37,305 nt of DNA from Phenylobacterium sp. (GTDB taxonomy: Bacteria > Pseudomonadota > Alphaproteobacteria > Caulobacterales > Caulobacteraceae), in NCBI RefSeq assembly GCF_025934275.1, contig NZ_JAICYI010000033.1, positions 1-37,305 on the forward strand, read 5' to 3'. Below the pieces are notes generated by a model, which saw nothing but the letters and a program-made list of their open reading frames with translations, had not been told where the DNA came from and did no database searches. Shown piece after piece: positions 1 to 8,855 of this stretch. A program made the position numbers and the translations under genes. How positions within the stretch are numbered: the stretch's first letter is position 1; every line of letters begins with the position of its first letter.

Positions 1-1
1 G

Positions 2-283
2 GTCCTGGAGCCGCGTGTCATGCAGGTGCTGGTGGCGCTGGCGCGCGAGCGCGGCGAGATCGTTTCGCGCGACGACCTGATCGCCAGCTGTTGGGCGGGC
101 CGGATCGTCGGTGAGGATGCGATCAACCGCTGCACCTTCCGGTCCGACCCCCGCTTCTGGCGCGCGGCCGCCCGGGCGGGCTACCTCGACTACTGGCGCA
201 AGCGAGGCGTTTGGCCGGACTTCTGCTACGACCCGAAGCTGCCGTTCGATTGTAGAAGGGCGGCAGTCGCGGCAACCGGCTGA
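2..283 (+). pseudogene. Internally deleted winged-helix (CadC/OmpR-type) regulator with TPR-protein C-terminus, 5' partial
   Basis: The frame is open from the left edge and ends at TGA 281-283. The first 42 or so residues (LEPRVMQVLVALARE...SRDDLI...CWAGRIVGEDAINRC) match the recognition part of a Trans_reg_C winged helix as found at the N-terminus of long winged-helix plus TPR regulators. Directly after DAINRC comes SDPRFW..AARAGYLDYW...WPDFC....LPFDC, which resembles the extreme C-terminus of the same class of protein. The rest of the winged helix and the several-hundred-residue TPR region that normally separate these parts are missing, yet the frame is intact. I read this as an in-frame internal deletion leaving a mini-protein, probably non-functional as a sensor. 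The first ATG in the window (20) is internal to the domain, so the true start is outside. The family assignment rests on motif memory. Confidence 0.6.
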
Positions 284-296
284 GGACTCGGCCCCG

Positions 297-318
297 CCGG
301 CGTCTTCGGGAAGACCGG
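297..318. terminator. Stem-loop between convergent genes, possible bidirectional terminator
   Basis: GTCTTC (302-307) and GAAGAC (310-315) pair perfectly across a GG loop, and flanking CCG (297-299) and CGG (316-318) can extend the stem over a small bulge. It sits between the 3' end of the regulator remnant and the 3' end of the histidine kinase, where a shared terminator would be expected. There is no T-run on either side, so intrinsic termination is not certain. Confidence 0.3.
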
Positions 319-398
319 TCCGTACCGCCCCCGTTCACAGCCCCCGAAGTCGGTGACCTCAAGGCACAGGGGGCCGACTGCAGCCCTTGCGCTCGCCG

Positions 399-2249
399 TT
401 AGCTCGCCAGGCGCGCCGGCTCGGCTCCGCCGGCCTCGGCCGCCTCGGCGAGCAGCCGCTCGATGGCGCCGAACAACAGCGCGGCGTCGATCGGCTTGGG
501 TACGTGGGCGTCCATGCCGGCGCCCTCGTACTCGGCCACCTGGTGGGCCATGGCGTTGGCAGTCAGCGCGACGATCGGGATGCGCGGGCGGCCGAGCGCT
601 GTCTCCGCCTCGCGGATGGCGCGGGTAGCCTCCATGCCGCCCATCTCCGGCATCTGGATGTCCATCAGGATCAGGTCGAAACCGCCGTTCTCCCAGGCCT
701 CCACCGCCAGCTTGCCGTTCTCCACCACCACCGGCTCGACGCCGACCTGCGCGAGCAGCGCCTTCAGCACCAGCTGGTTGGTCGGGTTGTCCTCGGCCGC
801 CAGGATGCGCAGGTCGCCTGCCTCGGCCGGCGCCGCAGGCTCGAAGACCGGCTCGGGGGCGGGCGCCGGCTTCGCCGCGCCCGCCTCGGCCCGCTCCAGT
901 GGCAACGCGATGGTGAAGCGCGAGCCCTTGCCTGGTTCGCTCTCGGCGCCGATCGTCCCGCCCATCAGCGTGCAGAGCTCGCGGCAGATGGCCAGCCCCA
1001 GGCCCGCGCCGTCGTGCCGGCGCGTCGCCGACAGGTCGGCCTGTTCGAACTTCTCGAAGATCCGCTCCAGCCGGTCGGGGGCGATGCCCACGCCGGTGTC
1101 GGAGACGCTGAGCACGAGGCCGCGGTCCGCGCCGGCCTCGACCGAGAGCTTGATCTCGCCCTCGTCGGTGAACTTGAGCGCGTTGGAGATCAGGTTGAAC
1201 AGCAGCTGGCGCACGCGGGTCGGATCGCCGAGGTAGGCGCCCTTGGCCGCGTCGGCCACGAACAGCTTGAACTTCAGCCCCTTCTGCCTGGCGAGCGCCT
1301 TGAACGAGACGTGCGCGCTCTCCGCCACATCGCCGATCGCGAAGGCGATGTGGTCCAGCTCCAACTTGCCGGCTTCGATCTTCGACAGGTCGAGGATGTC
1401 GTTAAGGATGGCCAGCAGCGACTCGCCGGAGTCCCTGATGGTCTGCAGCCGGGCGCGCTGGGCCTGGGTCAGGGTGGGGTCGGCGGCCAGCGCCTGGGTC
1501 ATGCCCAGGACGCCGTTCAGCGGCGTGCGGATCTCGTGGCTCATCACCGCCAGGAAGGCGCTCTTGGCCTGGCTGGCGGCCTCGGCCTGGCGCTTGGCCT
1601 CCATCAAGGCCGCGAGGCTGGGTGTCTCTTCGCCGGCGCCCGCCGGGCCGGAGCCCTCAGCGGCCGGGGGCGGCGCCCGCGGCGTCCGACGCGCCGCAGC
1701 CCGAGACTCGGCCCCGCGCTGCAGGTCGCCCAGCAGCACATAGCCGGCCAGCCCGCCCTGGACCAGGGACAGGAGGATCAGCGCCGTCTCGCCGCCCCAG
1801 CGCGAGGGGAACAGGATGGTGGTCAGGAGAGGCGCGATCAGCGCCGGGGCGTGGGCGATGTCCAGCGCCGGCGAGCGGTCCCGCCGGGCGACCACATAGA
1901 GCAGCAGGGCGGAGAACACCCCCATGCCGCAGGCGCGACCCGCCATCCCGCCCGCGCTCCACAGGATGAGGCCGGCGGCGATCCACAGATAGCTCTGCAG
2001 CATGCGCAGGATCACCGAGCCCCAGCCGCGCAGCTGGGTCATCGGCTCGCCCTCGGCGATCGGCTGCATCACCGCCTGCAGCCCGCCCTCCAGCGGCAGG
2101 GCCAGCGCCGCCCAGGCCAGCGCGGCGCGCCAGTCGCCGGCCACCGCCAGCACCAGGGTCATGGCCAGGCTCGCGCCGAACCTCAGCTTCGCCTGGCTCC
2201 GGTCGCGCGACGTGGCCTGCAGGAACGGTTCGTCGAACCAGCTCTCCAT
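399..2249 (-). CDS. Membrane-bound hybrid sensor histidine kinase/response regulator
   Basis: 616 residues. The N-terminal 175 residues hold several hydrophobic segments (about 25-60, 78-120, 134-176) that look like a multi-pass membrane sensor with no recognised ligand domain. A low-complexity Ala/Pro linker (180-215) follows. The HisKA phosphorylation motif [10 protein letters not shown] places the phospho-acceptor at His238. The HATPase domain has the N box (LISNALKF, about 353-360), the G1 box (DTGVGI, about 384) and the G2 box (GAGLGLAI, about 414). A C-terminal receiver starts near 480, with acidic AEDN and phospho-acceptor Asp530 in [11 protein letters not shown]. No DNA-binding output is attached, so the phosphoryl group must go to a separate phosphotransfer partner or the receiver tunes the kinase. 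The signal is unknown. ATG 2247-2249 is the natural start. No cognate regulator lies beside it. Confidence 0.9.
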   Translation of the reverse strand: MESWFDEPFLQATSRDRSQAKLRFGASLAMTLVLAVAGDWRAALAWAALALPLEGGLQAVMQPIAEGEPMTQLRGWGSVILRMLQSYLWIAAGLILWSAGGMAGRACGMGVFSALLLYVVARRDRSPALDIAHAPALIAPLLTTILFPSRWGGETALILLSLVQGGLAGYVLLGDLQRGAESRAAARRTPRAPPPAAEGSGPAGAGEETPSLAALMEAKRQAEAASQAKSAFLAVMSHEIRTPLNGVLGMTQALAADPTLTQAQRARLQTIRDSGESLLAILNDILDLSKIEAGKLELDHIAFAIGDVAESAHVSFKALARQKGLKFKLFVADAAKGAYLGDPTRVRQLLFNLISNALKFTDEGEIKLSVEAGADRGLVLSVSDTGVGIAPDRLERIFEKFEQADLSATRRHDGAGLGLAICRELCTLMGGTIGAESEPGKGSRFTIALPLERAEAGAAKPAPAPEPVFEPAAPAEAGDLRILAAEDNPTNQLVLKALLAQVGVEPVVVENGKLAVEAWENGGFDLILMDIQMPEMGGMEATRAIREAETALGRPRIPIVALTANAMAHQVAEYEGAGMDAHVPKPIDAALLFGAIERLLAEAAEAGGAEPARLAS

Positions 2250-2359
2250 GCCGCCATCTTGGCCCGGCGCGGCCTGCCGGAGCGTGAACCGACATGGTTG
2301 GAGACGTCTTCACCATGCTCCGTTCCTCCCCATTGGGGGGAGCGGGTAGATCTCCCGCG

Positions 2360-2542
2360 TCAGCGCCTCTTGCCGAGCTCGGCGGCGATGTCCTTGGTCA
2401 GCCGCCCCACCTTGCGGTGCGCCGCGGTGATCTGTTCGCGGCTGACGCCCCAGCGCTTCATCCAGTATTCGACCGCCTTGCGCTCGGAGAGGTCCAGCCG
2501 CTCCTTGTCGATGAAGCCCCGCTTGTCCTTCAGCCCGGCCAC
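2360..2542 (-). CDS. DUF3606 small protein
   Basis: 60 residues if started at GTG 2540-2542. It has the DUF3606 layout: a charged start (KDKRGFIDKERLDL), then the yW..rwGVS motif (VEYWMKRWGVSREQI) and a final helix (VGRLTKDIAAEL). DUF3606 proteins are short, widespread in alphaproteobacteria and of unknown function. I chose GTG 2540-2542 because it shares one base with the TAG stop of the upstream small gene (TAGTG), a classic coupled junction, and gives a protein beginning MAGLKDKRG. An upstream GTG at 2555-2557 is possible but overlaps the neighbour by 16 bases. Confidence 0.75.
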   Translation of the reverse strand: MAGLKDKRGFIDKERLDLSERKAVEYWMKRWGVSREQITAAHRKVGRLTKDIAAELGKRR

Positions 2543-2706
2543 TACCGCTTCACCCACGGCTTGGACGCCCCGGCCGGCTGGGCGGCGGACCCGCGCTGGA
2601 CCTTCCCGGCTCCGGGACCCTTCGGGCGCGCCTCAAGCGCGGCTTTCTTCAGCCGAAGAGCGCGCTGCAGGGGCGTCTCGGAGGGATCGTGCGGCGGTTC
2701 GTCCAC
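2542..2706 (-). CDS. Small conserved basic protein (54 residues), unknown function
   Basis: The reading frame from GTG 2704-2706 to TAG 2542-2544 encodes 54 residues. It contains ETPLQRALRLKKAALEARP, then a Gly/Lys-rich stretch (GPGAGKVQRG), and ends in SKPWVKR. This pattern (QRA..LK.AAL..kP...gGK.QR......SKPW) recurs in small proteins annotated only as hypothetical in Caulobacterales and Sphingomonadales, which is why I accept it despite its size. It is probably translationally coupled to the DUF3606 gene, whose start overlaps its stop. GTG is the only start before an upstream in-frame stop at 2716-2718. There is no clear Shine-Dalgarno sequence. Confidence 0.65.
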   Translation of the reverse strand: MDEPPHDPSETPLQRALRLKKAALEARPKGPGAGKVQRGSAAQPAGASKPWVKR

Positions 2707-2766
2707 GCCGCTGATCTAGCACGGTCCGGCCCTGGGGGTGAACGGTCCGCGCCCAGCCCTATCCCC

Positions 2767-3417
2767 TTACGCCGGCTGGGCGGCCAAGCGCTTGTCGAGG
2801 TAGGCGCCGATCCGCCCCTCCAGGTCTGGCAGGTTCTCGACCCAGAAGTGGCTCGCGCCCTCCACCACCTCGTAGTCGATGGTGATGCCTTTCTGGGTGC
2901 GCAGCTTCGAGACCACTCGCTCCACCTCGATCGCCGGCACCACGCTGTCATTGCCGCCGTGCAGGATCAGGCCAGAGGCGGGGCAGGGGGCCAGGAACGA
3001 GAAGTCGTAGGCGTTGGTCGGCGGCGAGACGGCGATGAAGCCGTCGGTCTCCGGGCGGCGCATCAAGAGCTGCATGCCGATCCAGGCGCCGAAGGAATAG
3101 CCCGCCACCCAGCACTGTGAGGCCGCCGGATTGGTCGCCTGCAGCCAGTCCAGCGCGGTCGCCGCGTCCGCCAGTTCGCCGATGCCGGCGTCGAACTCGC
3201 CCTGGCTGCGCCCGACACCGCGGAAGTTGAACCGGAGCACCGAGAAGCCGCGCTTCATGAACAGGTGGAAGAGCTGCACCGTCACCGGGTTGTTCATCTG
3301 GCCGCCGGCCTTGGGGTGAGGATGCAGCACCAGCGCCACCGGCGCCGTCTCGCTCTTGCCTTGGGAGTACCGCCCCTCGATCCGCCCGGCTGCGCCGGTC
3401 AGAACCACCTCTGGCAT
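2767..3417 (-). CDS. Alpha/beta hydrolase (COG2945-like)
   Basis: 216 residues. The fold is recognisable from the HPHP motif after the second strand (LVLHPHPKAGG, about 30-40), RFNFRGVGRSQG (about 62-73), the nucleophile elbow GYSFG (Ser in AGYSFGAW, about 110) and a late acid/His pair (HGGNDSVVP, about 150; GASHFW, about 190). The short length with no lid fits the COG2945 group of small cytoplasmic serine hydrolases. The substrate cannot be told from sequence. It diverges from the SUF operon and shares with it the 199-base intergenic region 3418-3616. ATG 3415-3417 is the start. Confidence 0.85.
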   Translation of the reverse strand: MPEVVLTGAAGRIEGRYSQGKSETAPVALVLHPHPKAGGQMNNPVTVQLFHLFMKRGFSVLRFNFRGVGRSQGEFDAGIGELADAATALDWLQATNPAASQCWVAGYSFGAWIGMQLLMRRPETDGFIAVSPPTNAYDFSFLAPCPASGLILHGGNDSVVPAIEVERVVSKLRTQKGITIDYEVVEGASHFWVENLPDLEGRIGAYLDKRLAAQPA

Positions 3418-3445
3418 TTGAGCCCTCTCGAAAACAACGTCGGCA

Positions 3446-3478
3446 ATACTTGACTGCTGCGCTAGGTCTTCCTAAGTC
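3446..3478 (+). promoter_or_regulatory. Candidate SUF promoter with IscR-like half-site
   Basis: ATACTTGACT (3446-3455) matches the left half of the E. coli type 1 IscR box (ATASYYGACT) exactly. A degenerate right half, CTAGGTC (3462-3468), gives the weak dyad GACT...GGTC with altered spacing. TTGACT (3450-3455) could also be a -35 with a weak -10, TAAGTC (3473-3478), 17 bases on. It lies in the divergent region in front of iscR, where autoregulation is expected. The consensus used is from gammaproteobacteria, so this is a candidate only. Confidence 0.35.
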
Positions 3479-3565
3479 CCGGGCATCCGGCCGGACCGGG
3501 CAGGCAGCCCCGCGCGAGGCGGCGGCTTGTAACATAGCCCAGCCCGGATGCGCGCAAAAACCAAC

Positions 3566-3593
3566 GCGCCCGCGTGCGCAAGCACGCGAGCGC
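3566..3593 (+). promoter_or_regulatory. GNRA-capped stem-loop in the SUF operon leader
   Basis: CGCGTGC (3571-3577) and GCACGCG (3582-3588) pair perfectly around a GCAA tetraloop. Beyond one C.A mismatch (3570/3589), GCGC (3566-3569) pairs with GCGC (3590-3593). This gives 11 base pairs capped by a GNRA loop, 23 bases ahead of the iscR ATG and just before the AAGGA/GAAGG ribosome-binding region. It could modulate translation or mRNA stability; no T-run follows, so it is not a typical terminator. Confidence 0.5.
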
Positions 3594-3616
3594 CAAGGAA
3601 CAGAAGGCAGCCGCAG

Positions 3617-4051
3617 ATGCGCCTCTCCACCAAGGGCCGCTACGCCGTGATGGCGATGGTCGACCTCGCCCGCCGCGAGAGCGATGCGGCGCGCGCCGTG
3701 GCGCTCGCCGACATCGCCGCCCGCCAGGAGATTTCGCTCTCCTATCTCGAGCAACTGTTCGCCCGCCTGCGCCGCCAGGGCCTTGTCACCTCGGCCCGCG
3801 GCCCGGGCGGCGGCTACCGCCTGGCCAGGGGCGCGGACGCCACCTCCATCGCCGACATCGTGCTCGCCGTCGACGAGCCGCTGAAAGCCACCCGCTGCTC
3901 GGAGGCCAGGGGCTGCATGATCAAGGGCGAGCGGTGCCTGACCCACGACCTCTGGGACGACCTCGGCGCGCGCATCCAGTCCTACCTGGCTTCGGTGAGC
4001 CTGGCCGACGTCGCCATGGGCCGCATCAAGGCCGAGCGGCAGGCGGCATGA
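3617..4051 (+). CDS. iscR: Rrf2-family Fe-S cluster-sensing regulator IscR
   Basis: 144 residues. The N-terminal Rrf2 winged helix runs MRLSTKGRYAVMAMVDLA, ISLSYLEQLFARLRRQGLV and the wing SARGPGGGYRLAR. Three cysteines, C94, C100 and C107 (C-X5-C-X6-C), followed by LTH with His110, match the [2Fe-2S]-binding loop of IscR (C-X5-C-X5-C plus His in E. coli), so this regulator should sense cluster status and control the operon it heads. I chose ATG 3617 because the protein then starts at the conserved MRLSTKGRYA and a GAAGG lies 9 bases upstream; the frame is open further upstream but that part is unlike the family. Its TGA overlaps the next start (ATGA). Confidence 0.93.
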   Translation: MRLSTKGRYAVMAMVDLARRESDAARAVALADIAARQEISLSYLEQLFARLRRQGLVTSARGPGGGYRLARGADATSIADIVLAVDEPLKATRCSEARGCMIKGERCLTHDLWDDLGARIQSYLASVSLADVAMGRIKAERQAA

Positions 4052-5208
4052 GCGCGCGCGCCTACCTCGACTACAACGCCACTGCCCCGGTGCGTCCCGA
4101 AGCGCGCCAGGCGGTGCTGCGCGCCCTGGACCTCGGCGGCAATCCCTCCTCCGTGCACGCCGCCGGCCGCGCCGCCCGCGCGCTCGTCGAAGAAGCGCGG
4201 GCCGAAGTGGCGGCGCTGGTCGGCGCGCCGGCCGCGAGCCTGGTGTTCACCAGCGGCGGAACGGAAGCCAACGGACTGGCGATCGGGAGCGCCATCGCGG
4301 CGGGCGCGAGACGCCTGATCGTCTCGGCCATCGAGCACGACAGCATCCAGGAGACCGCGGAAGCCTCGGCCGTCGCCGTCGAGGTGCTGCCGGTGGACCG
4401 GAACGGGGTCGCCGACCTCGACTGGCTGCGCCGGCGGCTGGCGCGCTGGGACGCCGCCGACGGTCGGCCGTTTGTCGCCCTGATGCTCGCCAACAACGAG
4501 ACCGGCGTCATCCAGCCGGTCGCCGAGGCGGCCGAGCTGGTGCTGGACGCCGACGGCTGGCTGCACGTCGACGCCGTCCAGGCCGCGGGCAAGATCCCCC
4601 TCGACGCCCGCGCGCTCGGCGCCGACACCCTCGCCGTCTCCGCCCACAAGCTCGGCGGGCCGCAGGGCGCAGGCGCGCTCGCCATCGGGCCCCGCGCCGC
4701 GCTCACCCGCCGCCAGCACGGCGGCGGGCAGGAACGCGGCCGTAGAGGCGGAACAGAGAATGTATCTGGGATCAACGGATTCGGAGCTGCAGCGAATGCA
4801 TCGCGCGAATTGATGACGCACCTCGTCGATGTTGCGGAAAAGCGGGCCTGGCGCGACGCCGCCGCCGAGCGCCTGAAGGCCGCCGGCGCCGTCGTGATGG
4901 GCGAGGCCGCGCCGCGCCTGCCGAACACTCTGTGCGTCGCGACCCCCCGCTTCCCGTCCGAGCTGCAGGTGATGGGCCTCGATCTGGCCGGCGTCATGGT
5001 CAGCGCCGGCGCCGCATGCTCGTCCGGCAAGGTCAGGGCCTCGCCGGTGCTGGCCGCCATGGGTCAGGGCGAACTGGCCGGCTGCGGCATCCGCGTCTCC
5101 GGCGGCTGGGCGACCAGCGAAGCCGACTGGAACAGGTTCGCCGACGCCTGGTTCGAAGCCTTCCAGCGTCACGCCGCGCGCCGCGCCCCGGCGCCTGCAG
5201 GAGCCTGA
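4048..5208 (+). CDS. iscS: Group I cysteine desulfurase (NifS/IscS type)
   Basis: 386 residues. PLP-dependent aminotransferase class V fold: YLDYNATAP at the start, SGGTEANG (69-76), EHDS (96-99), NNETG (149-153), the PLP lysine K201 in [10 protein letters not shown], and the persulfide-forming Cys324 in [14 protein letters not shown]. The CSSGK active-site loop marks group I (IscS/NifS), unlike the group II SufS further down the operon. It converts cysteine to alanine and passes sulfur as persulfide. ATG 4048 overlaps the iscR stop by 4 bases. Bases 4751-4840 are visibly less GC-rich than their surroundings but stay in frame and encode conserved residues ([15 protein letters not shown]). No IscU, HscA or Fdx genes are nearby, so it serves a SUF rather than an ISC set. 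Confidence 0.92.
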   Translation: MSARAYLDYNATAPVRPEARQAVLRALDLGGNPSSVHAAGRAARALVEEARAEVAALVGAPAASLVFTSGGTEANGLAIGSAIAAGARRLIVSAIEHDSIQETAEASAVAVEVLPVDRNGVADLDWLRRRLARWDAADGRPFVALMLANNETGVIQPVAEAAELVLDADGWLHVDAVQAAGKIPLDARALGADTLAVSAHKLGGPQGAGALAIGPRAALTRRQHGGGQERGRRGGTENVSGINGFGAAANASRELMTHLVDVAEKRAWRDAAAERLKAAGAVVMGEAAPRLPNTLCVATPRFPSELQVMGLDLAGVMVSAGAACSSGKVRASPVLAAMGQGELAGCGIRVSGGWATSEADWNRFADAWFEAFQRHAARRAPAPAGA

Positions 5209-5210
5209 TC

Positions 5211-6676
<1,466 letters not shown>

Positions 6677-6680
<4 letters not shown>

Positions 6681-7081
6681 CCTCGCGGACCAAGAAGGAG
6701 AAGACGCTCTCGCTGAAGGACGCCTTCGAGATGGAATACGCGCGGCGTCAGATGGAGCGCCGCAAGCGCGATGAGGCCGAGCGCAAGCAGCAGGAGGAGG
6801 ATCTGGCGCGGGCCGAGCGGCTCCATGAGGCTCTGCAGGCGGACGCCGAGTTCCTGGCCCGCCGCGACCTGACCGTCGACCGGCGCCGCTACACGGTCTC
6901 GATCGACCACCGCGACTATCGCGTGGCCGCCTACTTCGAGGCCGGCAAGGCGAGCGTCACCTCGGCGGACAAGCGCACCGCGAGCACCACGACCGCGGCC
7001 CCCCGCAAGCAGCAGACGGTCGAGAGCGTTGAAGAGGCGCTCTCGGTGATGGCCCAGTTCCTCGTCGACGAGACCCGCTGA
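6677..7081 (+). CDS. Uncharacterised charged protein embedded between sufB and sufC
   Basis: 134 residues, not recognised. Residues about 8-60 are very rich in Arg, Lys and Glu (repeating [22 protein letters not shown]) and should form a long helix or coiled coil. Residues about 65-100 ([26 protein letters not shown]) look like a small beta region, followed by a Thr/Ala linker and a C-terminal helix ([18 protein letters not shown]). No signal peptide, membrane segment or cysteine is present, so it does not bind a cluster through thiols. It overlaps sufB by 4 bases (ATGA) and touches sufC by one (TGATG), so it is made with the scaffold. I infer an accessory or adaptor of the SufBCD complex, or regulation of it. 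I see no named domain. Confidence 0.85.
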
Positions 7082-7827
7082 TGCTGACGGTCTCCAATCT
7101 GCACGCGGCCGTCGACGGCAAGGAGATCCTGAAGGGTCTCACCCTCGAGGTTCCCGCCGGCGAGGTGCACGCGCTGATGGGTCCGAACGGGGCCGGCAAG
7201 TCGACCCTGTCCTACGTGCTCACCGGCCGTGACGGCTATGAGGTCACCGCAGGGTCCGCCACGCTCGAGGGAGAGAACCTGCTCGCACTGTCGCCGGACG
7301 AGCGGGCGGCCCGCGGCGTCTTCCTGTCGTTCCAGTACCCCTTGGAGATCCCAGGCGTCCCGGCGCTCACGTTCATCCGCACCGCGCTGAACGCCCAGCG
7401 GCGGGCGCGCGGCGAGGCGGAGATCTCGGCTCCGGAGTTCCTGAAGCTCGCGCGCCGGACGGCGCAGAGTCTGAAGATCGACTTCGAGATGCTGAAGCGG
7501 CCGCTGAACGTCGGCTTCTCCGGCGGCGAGAAGAAGCGCATGGAAATCCTCCAGATGGCGATGCTCTCGCCGCGCTTCCTGATCCTCGACGAGACGGACT
7601 CCGGCCTGGACATCGACGCCCTGAAGATTGTCGCTGAGGGGGTCAATGCGCTGCGCGCGCCCGACCGGGCGATGCTGATCATCACGCATTATCAGCGGCT
7701 CCTCGATTACATTCGGCCGCACCGCGTGCATGTGCTCTCGGCGGGCCGCATCGTCGCCTCGGGCGGCCCCGAGTTGGCGCTAGAGCTGGAGCGCGAAGGC
7801 TACGACAAGTATGCGAGGGCCGCTTGA
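7081..7827 (+). CDS. sufC: Fe-S assembly ATPase SufC
   Basis: 248 residues, ABC-type ATPase. Walker A GPNGAGKST (34-42, Lys40), Q-loop FQYPLEIPGV, the SufC-specific signature SGGEKKRMEILQMAML (about 144) and Walker B LILDETDSGLDIDAL. The DETDSGLDID form is diagnostic for SufC rather than transport ATPases. ATP hydrolysis remodels the SufB/SufD heterodimer during cluster assembly. ATG 7081 shares one base with the preceding TGA. The gene runs into sufD through a TTGA overlap. Confidence 0.96.
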   Translation: MLTVSNLHAAVDGKEILKGLTLEVPAGEVHALMGPNGAGKSTLSYVLTGRDGYEVTAGSATLEGENLLALSPDERAARGVFLSFQYPLEIPGVPALTFIRTALNAQRRARGEAEISAPEFLKLARRTAQSLKIDFEMLKRPLNVGFSGGEKKRMEILQMAMLSPRFLILDETDSGLDIDALKIVAEGVNALRAPDRAMLIITHYQRLLDYIRPHRVHVLSAGRIVASGGPELALELEREGYDKYARAA

Positions 7828-8855
7828 GCCTGGCCGCAGCCATACGGGACCGCGATCCCGCCGCGCTTCCGAGCCGGCGTGACGAGGTGTGGCGCTGGAC
7901 CGACCTGCGCGGCCTGATCCGCGAGGTCCCCCCGCCGTCCGCGCGCATGGATCCGCGCGACCTAGGACCGGGGGTCTTCGATCATCTCGCCACGAGCTCC
8001 TATGTCGTGGCGAACGGTCTCGAGCCGGTGCGGATCGAGATCTCGGCCGGCGAGAGGACCATCGTCGCCCTGCGGTTCGTCTCCCGCGGCCAGGGGGCTC
8101 ATGCCGCTCTTGCCGAGATCCGGCTTGGCGAAGGCGCGCGCCTGCGTCTCCTGGAGACTTATGAAGGCGAGGGCGCCTACCTCGCGGACGCCTCGCTTTC
8201 CATCACGCTCTCGCCTGGGGCCGTCGTCGAGCGCATCGTTCTCGCCGACGATGATCCCGAGGCGGTTTCCGTCAGCCACGCCAACGTGAAGCTCGCGGCC
8301 GGCTCCGAGTTCGGTCAGATCGTGCTCACGTCCGGCGCGCGGAGGCAGCGGATCGAGACCCGCGTGGTTCATCCTGACGGCGGCGCAAAGCTCCGGCTCG
8401 ACGGCGTCTATCTGCTGGAGGGAAAGCGGCATGCCGACCTCACCACGGTGGTCGAGCACCAGGGCCTGGACGGGGTCACCATGCAGATGACCAAGGGCGT
8501 GGTCCGCGATCAGGCCCGCGGCGTCTTCCAGGGCCGGATCGTGGTGGCCGAGGGCGCGGACCGCACCGATGCGCGGATGGAGCACCACGCGCTCATCGTG
8601 GGCGACCGCGGCGAGGTGGACGCCAAGCCCGAGCTCGAGATCTACGCCGACGACGTCGCCTGCAGCCACGGCAACACGATCGGCGCGCTGGACCAGGAGG
8701 CGCTGTTCTATGCCCGCCAGCGCGGCATTCCAGAACCCGAGGCGCGCGCTCTCTTGACCGAGGCCTTCATCGGCGAGGTCGTGGACCGAGTCTGGTTCGA
8801 AGGCGCTCGCGAGATCGTCCGCCGGTGGGCCGCCCAGCGGCTGAGGGGCGCCTGA
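7824..8855 (+). CDS. sufD: Fe-S assembly protein SufD
   Basis: 343 residues if started at TTG 7824-7826, which overlaps the sufC stop (TTGA). No ATG lies before the conserved SRRDEVWRWTDLRGL near residue 17, so the TTG start is favoured. The core has the SufD beta-helix and the C-terminal YADDVACSHGNTIGALD with the Cys/His pair that corresponds to the catalytically important C358/H360 of E. coli SufD, followed by YARQRGIPEPEARALL. It pairs with SufB and SufC and aids iron entry. Low initiation strength from TTG may set SufD below SufB level. Confidence 0.94.
   Translation: MSLAAAIRDRDPAALPSRRDEVWRWTDLRGLIREVPPPSARMDPRDLGPGVFDHLATSSYVVANGLEPVRIEISAGERTIVALRFVSRGQGAHAALAEIRLGEGARLRLLETYEGEGAYLADASLSITLSPGAVVERIVLADDDPEAVSVSHANVKLAAGSEFGQIVLTSGARRQRIETRVVHPDGGAKLRLDGVYLLEGKRHADLTTVVEHQGLDGVTMQMTKGVVRDQARGVFQGRIVVAEGADRTDARMEHHALIVGDRGEVDAKPELEIYADDVACSHGNTIGALDQEALFYARQRGIPEPEARALLTEAFIGEVVDRVWFEGAREIVRRWAAQRLRGA

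Noticed and set aside
387..2714. A 775-codon plus-strand open frame
   Set aside because: It runs antisense to the hybrid kinase and small genes, is composed of Arg/Gly/Leu/Gln-rich low-complexity sequence and shows no domain; it is a mirror of high-GC codon bias.
4751..4840. A less GC-rich patch inside the IscS-type desulfurase gene
   Set aside because: It encodes conserved residues in the proper frame, so a foreign insertion is unlikely; local codon choice explains it.
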